Of a stretch of DNA of 7,430 nucleotides, positions 6,506 to 7,430 are shown piece by piece. Source of the stretch: an uncultured bacterium (GTDB lineage Bacteria; Bacteroidota; Bacteroidia; Bacteroidales; Paludibacteraceae); NCBI GenBank assembly GCA_947074225.1, contig CAMTOX010000089.1, forward strand, positions 1 to 7,430, read 5' to 3'. The notes below the pieces were generated by a model, which was given only the letters and a program-made list of their open reading frames with translations, was not told where the DNA came from and made no database searches. Position 1 is the first letter of the stretch. The number at the start of each line of letters is the position of its first letter. Made by a program: the position numbers and the translations under genes.

Positions 6506-7381
6506 CTACTCTTCAATACTTTTAAAACCTGTTCCTAATATTTCCTTTGCTTCTATGATAGTAATGAAAGCATTAGGATCTATTTCTTTAACACATTCGC
6601 GAAGCACAGATACCTGTTTACTATCAATAACGGTATAAATAATCTCCTTCTCAGTTCCATTATACATTCCTTTACCATGAAAATAGGTACCACCACGCTT
6701 CATAGTGTACATAATACGTTGTGCAATCTCTTCATGCTTTTCACTAATAATGAATACCGCTTTATTAAAGCTTAATCCTTGCATGAATACATCGACCATT
6801 TTTCCGTATATAAACACTGTAAATAAGGAGTACATTGGAATTTGCCAATCGCCAAAGGCTATGAGCCCAAACAAAACAATAACAGAGTCGATGATAATGA
6901 TGGTATACCCTACCGGAATCTTAGTGTACTTAGTTAATAGTTTAGCCAATACATCTGTTCCAGCACTTGTTCCATGCGCCTTAAGAATCTGTGCTACGCC
7001 AAATCCAAGAATAGCCGAGCCGTAAATACACGAAAGAAGCATATCGTTCTGAAGGTCGTGAACCATGGAGAACTTAGGAATTAGGCTTGTTAAAATATCG
7101 ACAAAGAAAGCTGTAGAAACAAATGTAACAATAGTACGCATAAGATAACTATTGCCAAAAAGTTTATAGGCTACTATAATAAGAGGTATATTAAAGAACA
7201 GAGCGGTAGTACCAATAGGTAATCCTTCTGTTAATCCAGGTATCCACGCCATAGATTTATAGTGCAATATAATGGATATACCATATATACCCCCTGGTAT
7301 TATTTTATGTGGCGTAAAAAAGAACACATAGGCTATTGCCACAATAAGTGACCCTATAAGTATTTGCAAATAGTCTAAGGC
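6506..7381 (-). CDS. YitT-family membrane protein, 5'-partial
   Basis: A YitT-family (DUF161-type) membrane protein with the usual C-terminal DUF2179 domain. The true start is lost: the frame is open to the insert edge, reading Ala-Leu-Asp-Tyr before LQILIGSL, so the TTG at 7369 is only an internal Leu codon. Numbered from the first genomic codon, 291 residues remain. Hydrophobic segments lie at about 6-24, 57-73, 79-96, 113-130, 157-174 and 180-196; conserved loops include PGGIYGIS and HGTSAGTDVLAKLL (136-149). The cytosolic DUF2179 region, about 226-280, carries RGGTYFHGKGMYNGTEKE and ends EAKEILGTGF. Full-length relatives have a little more sequence at the N-terminus, so only a short piece is missing. 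Transport activity is presumed but the substrate is unknown. It sits 166 bases upstream of the beta-helix lipoprotein gene on the same strand and is probably a separate unit. Confidence 0.93.
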   Translation of the reverse strand, partial: ALDYLQILIGSLIVAIAYVFFFTPHKIIPGGIYGISIILHYKSMAWIPGLTEGLPIGTTALFFNIPLIIVAYKLFGNSYLMRTIVTFVSTAFFVDILTSLIPKFSMVHDLQNDMLLSCIYGSAILGFGVAQILKAHGTSAGTDVLAKLLTKYTKIPVGYTIIIIDSVIVLFGLIAFGDWQIPMYSLFTVFIYGKMVDVFMQGLSFNKAVFIISEKHEEIAQRIMYTMKRGGTYFHGKGMYNGTEKEIIYTVIDSKQVSVLRECVKEIDPNAFITIIEAKEILGTGFKSIEE

Positions 7382-7430
7382 AGATCGGAAGAGCGTCGTG
7401 TAGGGAAAGAGTGTAGGCTATAGTGTAGAT
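7382..7430. other. Illumina TruSeq i5-side adapter (artefact)
   Basis: This is not genomic DNA. Bases 7382-7414 match the reverse complement of the TruSeq read-1 adapter exactly (starting AGATCGGAAGAGCGTCGTG). Bases 7415-7422 (AGGCTATA) are the i5 index, whose complement TATAGCCT matches TruSeq HT D501 as I remember it, and 7423-7430 (GTGTAGAT) begin the P5 primer. The reverse strand reads in frame into the YitT gene and would give the false peptide TLFPYTTLFRS before the genomic Ala codon. Confidence 0.98.

Noticed and set aside
6490..6507. 7-bp hairpin with one wobble pair overlapping the YitT stop codon
   Set aside because: Short, AT-rich and not followed by a T run on the minus strand, so not a credible terminator.
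6705..7025. 106-codon plus-strand frame opposite the YitT gene
   Set aside because: Shadow of a well-conserved membrane protein; composition is a mirror of its codons.

Overview
The window is one 7,331-base genomic insert (51-7381) with Illumina library adapter on both ends (1-50 and 7382-7430). The insert looks like a chromosomal segment of a low-GC member of the Bacteroidota, most likely Bacteroidales. The evidence is the family content (DUF4956/VTC pair, DUF2490, lipoprotein with choice-of-anchor-Q-like C-terminus, two-domain YitT), signal peptides ending in 'AQ', and AT-rich genes without clear Shine-Dalgarno sequences. Species cannot be named from what is here.

Left block, plus strand (51-2828): four tightly packed genes that look like one operon. 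They are a secreted YD-like repeat protein (5' end lost at the insert edge), a VTC-domain polyphosphate-polymerase-like protein whose start overlaps the previous stop, a DUF4956 inner-membrane protein, and a DUF2490 outer-membrane-barrel-like protein. Together they suggest an envelope-spanning system built around a bacterial VTC-type enzyme. This is the most interesting biology in the window. After an 87-base gap comes a nitroreductase/SagB-family flavoprotein with a signal peptide (2916-3536), closed by a perfect 16-bp hairpin terminator (3552-3588).

The convergent intergenic region (3537-3785) holds that terminator, a second hairpin, and a nested inverted-repeat structure of about 115 bases that no gene explains.

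Right block, minus strand (7381 down to 3786): a YitT-family membrane protein (N-terminus lost at the right insert edge); then, after a 166-base gap, a surface-type lipoprotein with an Ig-like domain, a right-handed beta-helix and a C-terminal Q-type anchor motif; then, about 40 bases on, an exported endonuclease/exonuclease/phosphatase (EEP) enzyme with an intact active site. The last two probably form an operon.

Both edge genes run in frame into adapter sequence, so naive translation gives false N-termini (TCALPI on the left, FPYTTLFRS on the right). The insert has no tRNA, rRNA, CRISPR array, transposase or integrase that I can see.
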